Shown: positions 16,492 to 25,281 of the stretch, in pieces
How positions within the stretch are numbered: position 1 is the stretch's first letter
Layout: each line of letters opens with the position of its first letter
NCBI GenBank assembly: GCA_945869955.1
Contig: CAMBQP010000029.1
Location: forward strand, 1-38,348
Length of the DNA stretch: 38,348 bases
Direction of reading: 5' to 3'
Origin: Schlesneria paludicola DSM 18645
GTDB taxonomy: Bacteria > Planctomycetota > Planctomycetia > Planctomycetales > Planctomycetaceae
Made by a program: the position numbers and the translations under genes
The notes under the pieces: generated by a model
The model's input: only the letters and a program-made list of their open reading frames with translations
What the model was told of the DNA's origin: nothing
Databases searched by the model: none

Positions 16492-19002
16492 TTAGCGGAA
16501 ATTTAAGGGTTCGACATCGACCTGAAACTCGACATGGGGATGATGCGGAAACAGCGGTGCCGACTGCAGCCAGACCGCGCGCAAGGAATGCAGATCTGGC
16601 GAGGTCAATTGCAGGTGGTATCGAAAATTCGCTTTGAGCCGCGTCACGATGCAAGGGGCGGGGCCGAGAATGCGGAGATCGGCTTGTAATTCTTTCGCCG
16701 CAGTGCGAATGAGTTCGCTGATTTTGGCCGCATAGTCACTCACCTCGGCTTCGTGAATCCCTCGAATAATGATGCGTGCCATGTGCGTATAGGGGGGAAC
16801 CTTCAGGGATTTTCGATGCGTCAGTTCCTGACTTGCGAACCCCAGATAATTGTGCTCGGCAGCGCAGAGAATCGCGTATTGTGTGGGGGACGCGGTTTGC
16901 ACCAGCACACGACCACCTCGAGCGCTTCGTCCTGTTCGACCGGCAACTTGTGCGATCAACTGGAATGTTCTTTCTGCCGAACGAAGATCGGGTTGGTGGA
17001 GCAAGGTATCGGCATCGATCACACCGACCAGCGTCACATTAGGAAAATCCAGACCTTTGGCAATCATTTGCGTTCCCAGCAGAATCTGGACTTCACCATG
17101 TCGAAACTTTTCCAGAGCCACGTCATGGGCTCCCCGTTTCTGCATGGTATCGCTATCCATTCTGAGGCATTGAAAGCTGGGGAATCGGGCCTTGACCTCG
17201 CTTTCAAGTCGTTCTGTTCCCAAACCCAGGTACGCCAGTCCCGGTCGCTGGCATTCGGGGCAGGCCCCCGGAGGCTTGGTCGAGAAGTTACAGCAATGGC
17301 ATAAGGCGATGGCCCGTTCTTTATGCCAGGTGAGTGTAATATCACAGTCGGGACATTTGACCCCTTTTCCGCAACCTCGACACCAGATCACAGACGAGTA
17401 GCCACGGACATTGAGAAACAGGATGACCTGTCCCCCGTCATTCAGTGCTTGATTCATTCCCTGAAACAACGCGCGACCGATCGCCGCCCCTTTGCCGATG
17501 GCGGGATCATTTCGCGTATCGACGATGACCACTGGTGGCAGGGGGAGGTCCTCGACCCGCTTGGGGAGTGAGACCAAAGTGTCGAGCCCTTCGATGGCTC
17601 GTTGCCAGGACTCCAGCGTCGGAGTTGCCGAACCGAGAACCAGCGGGACTTTTTCCAGTTCTGCGCGGTAGCGAGCCACTTCCCGTGCATGGTATCGGGG
17701 GGTGTTGTCCTGCTTGAAGCTGGTCTCATGCTCTTCATCAATGACGATCATGCCGAGATGAGGAGTTGGGGCAAACACCGCACTCCGGGCTCCGACGACG
17801 ACCTGCACGCTTCCCGAGGCGATTTGCTTCCAGTGACCGTGGCGTTCGGCATCCGTCAGATGGCTATGCAGGACTGAGACCGAGGCAAAGCGGCTGCGAA
17901 AACGGCGGATCGTTTGTGGTGTCAGGCTAATTTCGGGAACCAGCATGATGGCTTGCCGGCCGTAGCTCACAATTTCTTCGATGGCGCGAATATAGACTTC
18001 GGTTTTGCCACTTCCCGTGACTCCATGCAAAAGCAGGGTGCGATGCTCGCCCGATCGAACAACATCGACAATCGAATTGACCGCTCGCGTTTGATCGGGA
18101 TTGAGGATCAGTTCACGATGGGCTTCGATGGGACCGACCGTGGGTGGCGTGAGCACGCGTTCTCGTAACGACGTGATGAACCCTTTATCGCGCAGCGTTT
18201 GAATGGGTGAGAGTCCGCATTGTGCTGCGGCGGCGAGTTCATCCACCGCCAGGGGGCGATTCGACGCGCATAAGACTTCGATGACGACTCGTTGTTTCGC
18301 GCGAAGTTTCAGAGCGTCAAGTGCCGCAGCAAGCTGGCCCGATGCCGGGCCGGGGCTGACTATCTCTTTTGAGGAGGAGTGACGCTTTGAGTCAACGGAA
18401 GTCGGGGTCTCATCAGAACGTGTGATTGGACCAGAGATTGAAGTAGCCGAAAGGTTTGGCACGGCCCCTTCGGCCGGGTTTGATTCCGGCGTGGTTGCGG
18501 TCAGTCCCAGCGTGTTTCGGAGCGAAGGGCTCAGTTCAAAAAAGGTGATTTCCCGCGTCCCGGCATTGGACTTCACTCCCTTGGGGATCACCGTCTCCAG
18601 GACCTGTCCCCAGCCGCAAAGGTAGCGATCGGCGATCCATTTGGTGAGTTCCAGCATCTGGCGGTCAACCAAGGCTTCTCGATCCAGGACCGACTCGATG
18701 GACTTGAGTGAACGTCCCGCCGGCAGGACAGACCCGAGTGCCACACAGTAACCGATCAGTCCTTGACTTCCCCGGCCGAACGGAGCCTGCACACGTTGGC
18801 CGGGTCCGATCAACTCACGCAATCCTTCGGGAACCAAATATTGATAGATGGTGGTCAGCGGGCGATTAAAAACCACATCGGCGATCAAGAGATCGGTTGA
18901 TGCGGCGACTTCCCATGCTTCGAGGTTTGCCGGGAGATCCTGGTCCGCAAATAACTGATTTTGTCGGGGTCGGTTCAATGGGGGATTCGCATGCGAGGAC
19001 AT
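16492..19002 (-). CDS. priA: Primosomal protein N' (replication restart helicase PriA)
   Basis: 836 aa from ATG 19002; the frame runs 9 codons further but homology does not need them. The N-terminal DNA-binding domain (about 35-160) includes VFNRPLTTIYQYLVP. A low-complexity Ser/Thr/Pro linker follows at about 170-220, longer than usual. The helicase has GVTGSGKTEVY (Walker A, 327-334), DEEH (421-424), GSATPTLESW and QMIAKGLDFPNVTLVG. Eight zinc-binding Cys sit at about 540-583 (CRGCGKGVKCPDC and CHCCN...CPEC). It reloads the replisome at collapsed forks. serA lies 99 nt upstream on the same strand. A dyad at 18988-19055 surrounds the start codon. Confidence 0.96.
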   Translation of the reverse strand: MSSHANPPLNRPRQNQLFADQDLPANLEAWEVAASTDLLIADVVFNRPLTTIYQYLVPEGLRELIGPGQRVQAPFGRGSQGLIGYCVALGSVLPAGRSLKSIESVLDREALVDRQMLELTKWIADRYLCGWGQVLETVIPKGVKSNAGTREITFFELSPSLRNTLGLTATTPESNPAEGAVPNLSATSISGPITRSDETPTSVDSKRHSSSKEIVSPGPASGQLAAALDALKLRAKQRVVIEVLCASNRPLAVDELAAAAQCGLSPIQTLRDKGFITSLRERVLTPPTVGPIEAHRELILNPDQTRAVNSIVDVVRSGEHRTLLLHGVTGSGKTEVYIRAIEEIVSYGRQAIMLVPEISLTPQTIRRFRSRFASVSVLHSHLTDAERHGHWKQIASGSVQVVVGARSAVFAPTPHLGMIVIDEEHETSFKQDNTPRYHAREVARYRAELEKVPLVLGSATPTLESWQRAIEGLDTLVSLPKRVEDLPLPPVVIVDTRNDPAIGKGAAIGRALFQGMNQALNDGGQVILFLNVRGYSSVIWCRGCGKGVKCPDCDITLTWHKERAIALCHCCNFSTKPPGACPECQRPGLAYLGLGTERLESEVKARFPSFQCLRMDSDTMQKRGAHDVALEKFRHGEVQILLGTQMIAKGLDFPNVTLVGVIDADTLLHQPDLRSAERTFQLIAQVAGRTGRSARGGRVLVQTASPTQYAILCAAEHNYLGFASQELTHRKSLKVPPYTHMARIIIRGIHEAEVSDYAAKISELIRTAAKELQADLRILGPAPCIVTRLKANFRYHLQLTSPDLHSLRAVWLQSAPLFPHHPHVEFQVDVEPLNFR

Positions 19003-19055
19003 TTTCCGTATCCCGATACAAGATCCCACACAGGAATTCCATTCCCTCGCATGCG
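18988..19055 (-). promoter_or_regulatory. 11-bp inverted repeat around the priA start codon
   Basis: CGCATGCGAGG at 18988-18998 and CCTCGCATGCG at 19045-19055 are perfect inverted copies, each containing the palindrome GCATGC. On the priA message the first arm is in the leader and the second covers codons 2-5, directly after the ATG. A long-range hairpin there would enclose the ribosome site. It could equally be a protein operator. Function is inferred. Confidence 0.45.
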
Positions 19056-19101
19056 GGATCTTGGCCGACGACGAATCAGTAACGACTCACCAGAAATCTC
19101 T

Positions 19102-20736
19102 CTAACGACTCACCAGCCAAGGAAGGGGTTCGCCGGCTTTGGGGAGTTTCACCAGTTGCACGCTGGTGACCGCTTGATGTGCCGAGACCTCTGCCAAGGT
19201 CTCGTCATCCGGTTCATTATCGAGATTCAGGACGGCAATGGCATCACCACCCGGTTCATTTCGTTCTCGTCCCAAGGCCATGTGAGCGATGTTAATCTCA
19301 TGTTTTCCGCAGATGTTTCCCATGAAACCGATGACACCCGGTTTATCAATGTGCTTATATAACAACAGACATCCGTCGAGGTACGCATCCAGATGGAATT
19401 GATCGACGCGAACTAAACGCAAAAATTGTTTACCAAAAATGGTCCCGGCGGCGGTCGATTCGCCATCATCGGTCTGAATTGTCGCAGAAATCAATGTCGA
19501 AAAGTCACCGACTTCATGTGAGAGCTCTTCTTTGATTTCAATTCCACGTTCTCGTGCCAGCATGTCCGCATTCACGATATTGACGTTATCGGCGAGGGCT
19601 TTCGAGAGGAGTCCTGCTGCAAACGCATTCGAGATCAGTTTTGTCTTTTTGCTGGCCGCCTCGCCCTTAAATTGGAGTCGAACGCCGCGCACACCCCCTT
19701 TGGTGAACTGGGACATAAACAATCCCAAACGGCGACCCAAGTCGAGGTAGGGCTGCATATCGATCATTTCTGCCGCAGTGATCGGAGCCATGTTGACGGC
19801 ATGGCGGACTTCGTTGCGAACGAGAAATCCGGTAATGATTTCAGCCGCTTCGACTGCGACGAGTTCCTGGGCTTCATCCGTCGAAGCTCCGAGGTGTGGC
19901 GTTGCGAGGACTTGGGGCAGTTGGGCCAATCCCCAGTCTTTAGGGGGTTCATCGACAAACACGTCGAGCGCGGCACCGGCGACGTGCCCGGATTGAATCG
20001 CGTCAAACAGAGCCTTTTCGTCAATGATCCCGCCGCGGGCTCCATTGATCAGCCGGACACCTTTCTTCATCTTGGCGATGCGTGCCGCATTGATCAGACC
20101 TTCTGTCTCGGGGGTCATCGGAGTATGAACTGTGAGAAAATCACACTTGCCAACGAGATCATCGATATCGCGATAAAGTTCGATCCCTTCGGCACGGGCT
20201 CGTTCTTCCGAGAGAAACGGATCATAACCCAGAACTTTCATTTCAAACGCAATACAACGGCGGGCCACGGTCAAGCCGATTCGTCCGAGACCAACCACGG
20301 CAATCGTCTTACCCGCGAGCTGCGTTCCGGTGAAACTTTTCCGATCCCACTTGCCTGCCTTCATGGATGCGGCAGCCGGGCCAATATTGCGGGCCATCGC
20401 CAGCAGCAACGCCATCGCCTGTTCGGCGGTAGAGGTCGTGTTACCGGCCGGGGTATTCATCACCACGATCCCTTCGCGCGTGGCGGCGGGCAAGTCGATG
20501 TTATCGACGCCGACCCCAGCCCGAACGATGACCTTCAATCGGGGTTGATCCTTGAGGATCTCGGGAGTCAACTTCGTGGCACTCCGAATGATGATCCCAT
20601 CGACATCCTGAAGAAATTCGCGAACCTGTTCGGGCGTATGCTTACCACTGCGATTGACGACCTCGACACCCGGGGTCTCTTGAAGGATCTTGAGGCCCGC
20701 TGTTGACAGATCATCGGTAATGAGAACTCGGTACAT
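19102..20736 (-). CDS. serA: D-3-phosphoglycerate dehydrogenase
   Basis: First step of serine synthesis: NAD-dependent oxidation of 3-phosphoglycerate. 544 aa, the long form. The catalytic/NAD region has VGLGRIG (148-154), Arg234 in NGARGGIIDE, Glu263 in DVFVDEPP and His281 in TPHLGAST, the expected triad. An intervening (ASB) domain covers about 310-455. A C-terminal ACT domain (about 468-540; KHIDKPGVIGFMGNICGKHEINIAHMA) suggests allosteric control by serine. The start at MYRVLITDDL is supported by homology. It is followed on the same strand by priA. Confidence 0.96.
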   Translation of the reverse strand: MYRVLITDDLSTAGLKILQETPGVEVVNRSGKHTPEQVREFLQDVDGIIIRSATKLTPEILKDQPRLKVIVRAGVGVDNIDLPAATREGIVVMNTPAGNTTSTAEQAMALLLAMARNIGPAAASMKAGKWDRKSFTGTQLAGKTIAVVGLGRIGLTVARRCIAFEMKVLGYDPFLSEERARAEGIELYRDIDDLVGKCDFLTVHTPMTPETEGLINAARIAKMKKGVRLINGARGGIIDEKALFDAIQSGHVAGAALDVFVDEPPKDWGLAQLPQVLATPHLGASTDEAQELVAVEAAEIITGFLVRNEVRHAVNMAPITAAEMIDMQPYLDLGRRLGLFMSQFTKGGVRGVRLQFKGEAASKKTKLISNAFAAGLLSKALADNVNIVNADMLARERGIEIKEELSHEVGDFSTLISATIQTDDGESTAAGTIFGKQFLRLVRVDQFHLDAYLDGCLLLYKHIDKPGVIGFMGNICGKHEINIAHMALGRERNEPGGDAIAVLNLDNEPDDETLAEVSAHQAVTSVQLVKLPKAGEPLPWLVSR

Positions 20737-21069
20737 GGTGTTAGATTGTCAATCGAAATAAAGTGAATAGTGAAAACGTCTTTTTGCCGCAACAGATTTT
20801 TCTCTTCCGAACCCACATCCAGGGAACCAGAGACCATAAGCATACGCGGCAGGCTCACGATGTCCAAGAGATCCGACCACACCAAACAGTAAGCTTTGAT
20901 GGGATGGGGCAGGGATGATGCGGGGGAAAATCCAATCCCTGCAACTTGCAATCGAGATGGGCTCGGTGCCTCCCCCGAGATTTCTCTCCTCAAACCCCAT
21001 TTTCACGTGAGCAGATCAAGGAAACTTTTCAGCGGAGTCACAGAAATCGGGGTTCGAACCAAGTGATTT
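20737..21069. other. Intergenic region upstream of serA
   Basis: 333 bp between the stop of the sugar kinase and the start of serA, both minus strand. A short dyad CTCGG...CCGAG lies near 20961-20981 without a U tract. No riboswitch, tRNA or gene is recognised. It presumably holds the serA promoter. Confidence 0.4.
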
Positions 21070-22161
21070 TTAGCGGCTGACTCGGCCGCGCCCCCCTCCA
21101 TTCATCAAGGCCTCGATCTCTGCTCGTGTGACATCATTGAAATCACCAAGGATGCTGTGTTTCAGACAACTCGCAGCAACGGCATAGCGAAGCGCGGTAT
21201 CGGTGTCGGCCAGCTCGGGTGTGTTCATGGCAAAGATCAAGGCTCCGGCGAACGAATCTCCGGCACCGACGCGATCGACGATGTTCCGGATTTCGTACGG
21301 TGAATAGTTCCCCGCTCGATCGGTCGGGGCGAAGTGGGCCTGTTTTTTTTGTGTATCGTACAGCATGGCCCCCCAATTATTATGGCTGGCCGAGAGGCTT
21401 TCTCTGAGTGTGATCGCCACGTGGCGCAAATTGGGAAAGCGTTGTGCGATTTGCTGGGCGACATCTTCATAACCACGAAGATTCAGCTCGCCAGCATCGA
21501 CATTTGTTTCGGACGCCGAGATGCCGAGGATATGGTCTGCATCTTCTTCGTTGGCGATCAGGACTTGAAGATGGGGCAGCAATCCTTCCATCGTTTTTCG
21601 GGCGAGTGCTGCGGGTTTCGTTCCTGGTTCCCAGTTCCAAAGTTTTTTGCGAAAATTCAAATCCGTGGAAACGGGAATTCCCCGACGGGCCGCCTCTTTC
21701 ACCGACACGAGCGCCGCCTCGGCCGCTTCACGACTGAGCGAAGGGGTAATCCCCGTGGTATGAAACCAGTCGGCCCCGGCGAAAATGGTATCCCAGGAAT
21801 AGCTCGTAGCGGGTGTGATCGAAATGGAGGAATTGCTGCGATCGTAGGTCACCGTTCCCCCACGTTGATTCGCACCATTTTCGACGAAATAAATTCCAAA
21901 ACGACCTTGATCGGTTCGTAAAATCAGCTGGTCATCAACCCCATAGGCCCTTAACTGCGCCACAAACGCATCCGTGATCGGGTTATCCGGGAGTGCTGTA
22001 CAGTAAGCCGCTTGACCACCTTGCCGTGCGATCGAGACTGCGACGTTGACCTCGGCTCCGCCAAACGTGGCGTCCAGTGAACCGGGAAGGGATTGAGACA
22101 GACGTAAAGAACCCGTCGGCATCATTCGCAGCATCACCTCGCCAAACGTTACGACTCGCAT
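21070..22161 (-). CDS. kdgK: PfkB-family sugar kinase, probably 2-dehydro-3-deoxygluconokinase
   Basis: 363 aa ribokinase-like protein. N-terminal VVTFGEVMLRMMPTG and FGGAEVNVAVSIARQG, then the substrate region GRFGIYFVENGANQRGG, YDRSNSS and WFHTTGITPSLS, and the PfkB signature with catalytic Asp, DRVGAGDSFAGALI. The FVENG and YDR motifs point to KDG kinase, which phosphorylates 2-keto-3-deoxygluconate from uronic acid breakdown. Other PfkB substrates are possible. No KDPG aldolase is adjacent. It is well separated from neighbours on the same strand. Confidence 0.85.
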   Translation of the reverse strand: MRVVTFGEVMLRMMPTGSLRLSQSLPGSLDATFGGAEVNVAVSIARQGGQAAYCTALPDNPITDAFVAQLRAYGVDDQLILRTDQGRFGIYFVENGANQRGGTVTYDRSNSSISITPATSYSWDTIFAGADWFHTTGITPSLSREAAEAALVSVKEAARRGIPVSTDLNFRKKLWNWEPGTKPAALARKTMEGLLPHLQVLIANEEDADHILGISASETNVDAGELNLRGYEDVAQQIAQRFPNLRHVAITLRESLSASHNNWGAMLYDTQKKQAHFAPTDRAGNYSPYEIRNIVDRVGAGDSFAGALIFAMNTPELADTDTALRYAVAASCLKHSILGDFNDVTRAEIEALMNGGGRGRVSR

Positions 22162-22317
22162 GCCAAACCGTCCCCTCTTCTCTGCTCACACTGACGACTC
22201 GAAACTCATTCCGACACTTTCGGAATCGACTCTGAATCGAACAGGATATCGAGAGCAGGGGAAAAAAAGAAAGTCCGGCGTAAACCAGCGACTGCGATCA
22301 TTCGCTGAGAATCCATT

Positions 22318-23049
22318 TTACTCGAAGAAGATCACCAGGGCTGTGATGTTGTCTTTCGAGCCTCCGTCCGTTGCGGCCTGGACAATCGTCTCGGCGGTTT
22401 TCTGCGGATCGGTCCCCGATTTTAAAAGCGTCAGCAGTGTCGGATCACTGGCCCCCCCTGTAACGCCGTCGGAACAGAGCAGAAATCGGTCGCCGGGTTG
22501 GATTGGAATCTGTTTCAAGTTGGTTCCGGTTCCCCCCTCTTTACAGCCAAGGTACCGGTAGAGGACGTTCCGATAACGATGGTTAACCGCCTCTTGGGGG
22601 GTTAACGTCCCCGCTTCCATCAGGGCTTGCGTTAATGAATGATCGGTGGTGAGTTGTTCGAGGGCTCCTTTTCGGAGTGAATAAACCCGACTGTCTCCGA
22701 TCCCCCCGACAAACAGGGTCCCATTGACCAGTACTGAAAAGACGACGGTCGTCCCCATGTTTTTGAGTTCATAGTCCGATTCACCGAGAACCATGATCTT
22801 TTGATTCGCGAAGGCAACCGCCTCTTCGATCTGCTTTTTGGTCTGCGTCGGAGTCGAGTTCTCGAAGTCAATCTGTTGCAGTTTTTTGGGGATCGCCTCG
22901 ACGGCAATTTGACTGGCACGCTCGCCACCCGATTGTCCACCCATCCCGTCGGCAACCAGGAAAAATCGGTTTTGCGGATCGCAATAGCAAGCGTCTTCGT
23001 TGTTTTCGCGTTTCCCAACAATGCTCAACCAGCCGACTTGTAATTTCAT
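22318..23049 (-). CDS. PP2C-type protein serine/threonine phosphatase
   Basis: 243 aa from ATG 23049 (MKLQVGWLS); an ATG six codons upstream is possible. All metal-binding motifs are present: RENNEDACY, LVADGMGGQSGGERAS, GGIGDSRVYSL, DRFLLCSDGVTGG and SKDNITALVIF. It is a small single-domain cytoplasmic enzyme of the Stp/PrpC type, usually paired with a Hanks-type kinase. Planctomycetes have many such kinases, but none is in this window, so the partner is unknown. Confidence 0.92.
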   Translation of the reverse strand: MKLQVGWLSIVGKRENNEDACYCDPQNRFFLVADGMGGQSGGERASQIAVEAIPKKLQQIDFENSTPTQTKKQIEEAVAFANQKIMVLGESDYELKNMGTTVVFSVLVNGTLFVGGIGDSRVYSLRKGALEQLTTDHSLTQALMEAGTLTPQEAVNHRYRNVLYRYLGCKEGGTGTNLKQIPIQPGDRFLLCSDGVTGGASDPTLLTLLKSGTDPQKTAETIVQAATDGGSKDNITALVIFFE

Positions 23050-23229
23050 TTGATAGCGCCTGAGCATTGACCCATGTCCACTGCCAATTCAACCTGAATT
23101 GATTCGACAAACGAAGCAGATGATCAAGATGGAATTCACACAACTGTTGAGTTTACAACTGAAGATTCCGAATGGAAGCCTTCTTACCGGCAAATCCTCA
23201 TTCGCGTTCCAAGTTCCAAGGCCATTGAG

Positions 23230-23973
23230 TCAAGGAACATCGATTGGGCAAAGTGTCTGAATCAGGTCGCGAATTCCCAGTGTCGAGGCACTGAATAGCA
23301 TTTCACCCGCTTCAAATCCGGCACTGGCTCCGTAATAACGATTCTGGCTTTCCACCAGCCGAAAAATCCTGTCTTTCTGCGGTGGAAATTGAGTTTGGTA
23401 CGCTCGGATTGCATCAAGTTTCAGTGGGAGTGCGGCAGAGATATCAAAGACAAATCCTCCGTTCAGATCATGCTGATCCAGTGTGGAAAATCCCAAGGGA
23501 TACCAGAGTTGTTTTTTCACGGTATGGACGGGTACCCCTGCAAATTCGTCATCCCATTTCGTCAATCGACTGTAGAAGACGGCTGCGTCGGTGATTTGCA
23601 TCGCTTGCCAATGGTCAGGAGAAGCCATGGGGGTTTTCCCGGCAATTCCCATCACGATTCTTGGACGCCAACTGCGAATCACACGGGCCAGAGCAATTCT
23701 GGCGGGGAAGGAATCAAACAGACACCGGTTTGGCAACGTTAACGTTTCTCGCATGTGGATACCGAGAATTCGTGCCGCTTCCAACGCCTCGGCGAGTCGG
23801 GTCTCTGGCCCAGGACTTCCTGGTGTCGGCTCACCGTTGGTCAAATCGCAGATTCCCACCCGATATCCTTGTTGAACCAACCGTGCGAGTGTTCCTCCCA
23901 CGGCAATTTCCACATCATCCGGGTGTGCTCCCACGGCGAGTACGTCGAGTGCTGGGGGCAATTCCACTGTCAT
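23230..23973 (-). CDS. bshB1: PIG-L/LmbE deacetylase, BshB1-like
   Basis: 247 aa. Zinc and catalytic motif [20 protein letters not shown] near the N-terminus, then [28 protein letters not shown] and [20 protein letters not shown] (the first His of the usual HPDH is Ser; the ligand His is kept). The C-terminal [12 protein letters not shown] and [15 protein letters not shown] are typical of BshB1, which deacetylates GlcNAc-malate in bacillithiol synthesis. No bshA or bshC is nearby. It may act on another GlcNAc conjugate. The gene at 25074 lies 90 nt upstream on the same strand. Confidence 0.8.
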   Translation of the reverse strand: MTVELPPALDVLAVGAHPDDVEIAVGGTLARLVQQGYRVGICDLTNGEPTPGSPGPETRLAEALEAARILGIHMRETLTLPNRCLFDSFPARIALARVIRSWRPRIVMGIAGKTPMASPDHWQAMQITDAAVFYSRLTKWDDEFAGVPVHTVKKQLWYPLGFSTLDQHDLNGGFVFDISAALPLKLDAIRAYQTQFPPQKDRIFRLVESQNRYYGASAGFEAGEMLFSASTLGIRDLIQTLCPIDVP

Positions 23974-24063
23974 TTCTTCCTCAACAATTCAGGTTTTCGC
24001 ATCGCAGCGGATCTCACTGCGAACAGGGGAACCGATTTCACACAGGACGATTCTCACCGGGAT

Positions 24064-25074
24064 TTATTCTGTACAAAAGGCCTGGATCAATTTCGCAACG
24101 CGATGCGGATGGGTCAGGCAGGGGTGTTGACCCGCCGAGTGCAACCATTCCACCCGGCAAGATTTCAGTTGTTTTTCCAGCTGCTGTTGCGATTCGGCCG
24201 CAATTCGGCCCTCTCCTTCTGTCCGTATCAGCATGACGGGCGAGCGAATCTCGCCCAGTTTTTGCGAAAGATCAAACGACCTGAGCGCGATCGCGCGAAG
24301 TGCGAGGTCCCTGAGCAACAGCTTCCCGGTACTTTCGATGAGAAACTCAAATCGGGACGTATCAAACGGCGGAAACCACGGTTGATGATTTACCGCTTGA
24401 AAACGACGCCGTTGAGGGAGCGAATCCAAGGTTTTCGAGGACCGCAGGCAAATCGAGATGAGTAGCCGTTCAAAAAAGGAGAGTTTTTGAATGGCAAAAC
24501 CCTGCTGCAACACGGCACTTGCGATCCGTTCGGGCTGATTGAATGCCGCTTGCAGTCCAACCGCAGCACCAAAACCCGCTCCAAAAAGATGAAATCGCTG
24601 ATCCCCATGCTGGTCCGCGATGGCAAAAAGATCATCACAGTAAAGAGTCAAGGTCTTGTTTGTATGCGGCGCGACCGTCATGGTATCGAACAGGACGCAA
24701 CGAAACTGATCTTTGAGCAGCCATGCCGTCAAGGAAAAGAGCTCGGCAGTTCCCGCATAATGATTGAGAAAATAGAGGGGACGTCCCACGCCCCAAGTCC
24801 GCCCGGTTAACCGGTGGGGCCCATGGACCAACTCCCATGGCATACTATCTCGAAGATAGTTTTCGCGAATTTCCTGCCAAACCAGGGGGGCAGGACACGG
24901 TTCGCCCGCACCATCGATTCGCTCAACCGCAGCCGTTTTCTCAATGGTCGTCAGTTTCTCCAGAGGCGTCGTCTCGAGGGGACGGACATCAAGCCGATCG
25001 ACCCCGTCGACCGCTAACGAGGGACTCGAAACTTCGGGGAATGTTGCGAGCGTGGCGAATGGAGTGTCAGTCAT
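24064..25074 (-). CDS. Alpha/beta hydrolase-fold protein lacking the nucleophile Ser
   Basis: 336 aa from ATG 25074. Fold signs: RPLYFLNHYAGTAELFSLTAWLL, FRCVLFDTM, the elbow region FHLFGAGFGAAVGLQAAFNQPERI, a cap around 210-260, SPVMLIRTEGEGRIA, and a late His in GQHPCLTHPHRVAKLI. At the nucleophile elbow the GxSxG motif reads GAGFG, so the catalytic Ser is Gly. It is thus probably not a serine hydrolase and may bind a ligand or a partner. An N-terminal 80-residue segment has no known match. It probably shares a transcript with the deacetylase 90 nt downstream. Confidence 0.65.
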   Translation of the reverse strand: MTDTPFATLATFPEVSSPSLAVDGVDRLDVRPLETTPLEKLTTIEKTAAVERIDGAGEPCPAPLVWQEIRENYLRDSMPWELVHGPHRLTGRTWGVGRPLYFLNHYAGTAELFSLTAWLLKDQFRCVLFDTMTVAPHTNKTLTLYCDDLFAIADQHGDQRFHLFGAGFGAAVGLQAAFNQPERIASAVLQQGFAIQKLSFFERLLISICLRSSKTLDSLPQRRRFQAVNHQPWFPPFDTSRFEFLIESTGKLLLRDLALRAIALRSFDLSQKLGEIRSPVMLIRTEGEGRIAAESQQQLEKQLKSCRVEWLHSAGQHPCLTHPHRVAKLIQAFCTE

Positions 25075-25281
25075 AGTTTTGGTTCGAAAAATAAACGGGA
25101 TGCATGCCGCTCCAATCATCTCTCGTCTGGAAAGAAGTTCAACCCTACCGCGACTCACAATCGGATTGTGAGCGATGTTTCGGAAAAAACCGTGCCCATT
25201 CCGGCGACGAGGGCAACTCGGTTTTTGATCGTGATCCCCTTTGTAACTTCGATACTTGGTAGGCGAGGCGATACCGCAAGC

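Noticed and set aside
20999..21014. TTTCACGTGA, like half a parS site
   Set aside because: Only about 10 of 16 bases match; the right half is wrong.
21048..21065. GGTTCGAACC, like a tRNA T-loop
   Set aside because: No pairing T-stem on either strand, and no acceptor or anticodon arm.
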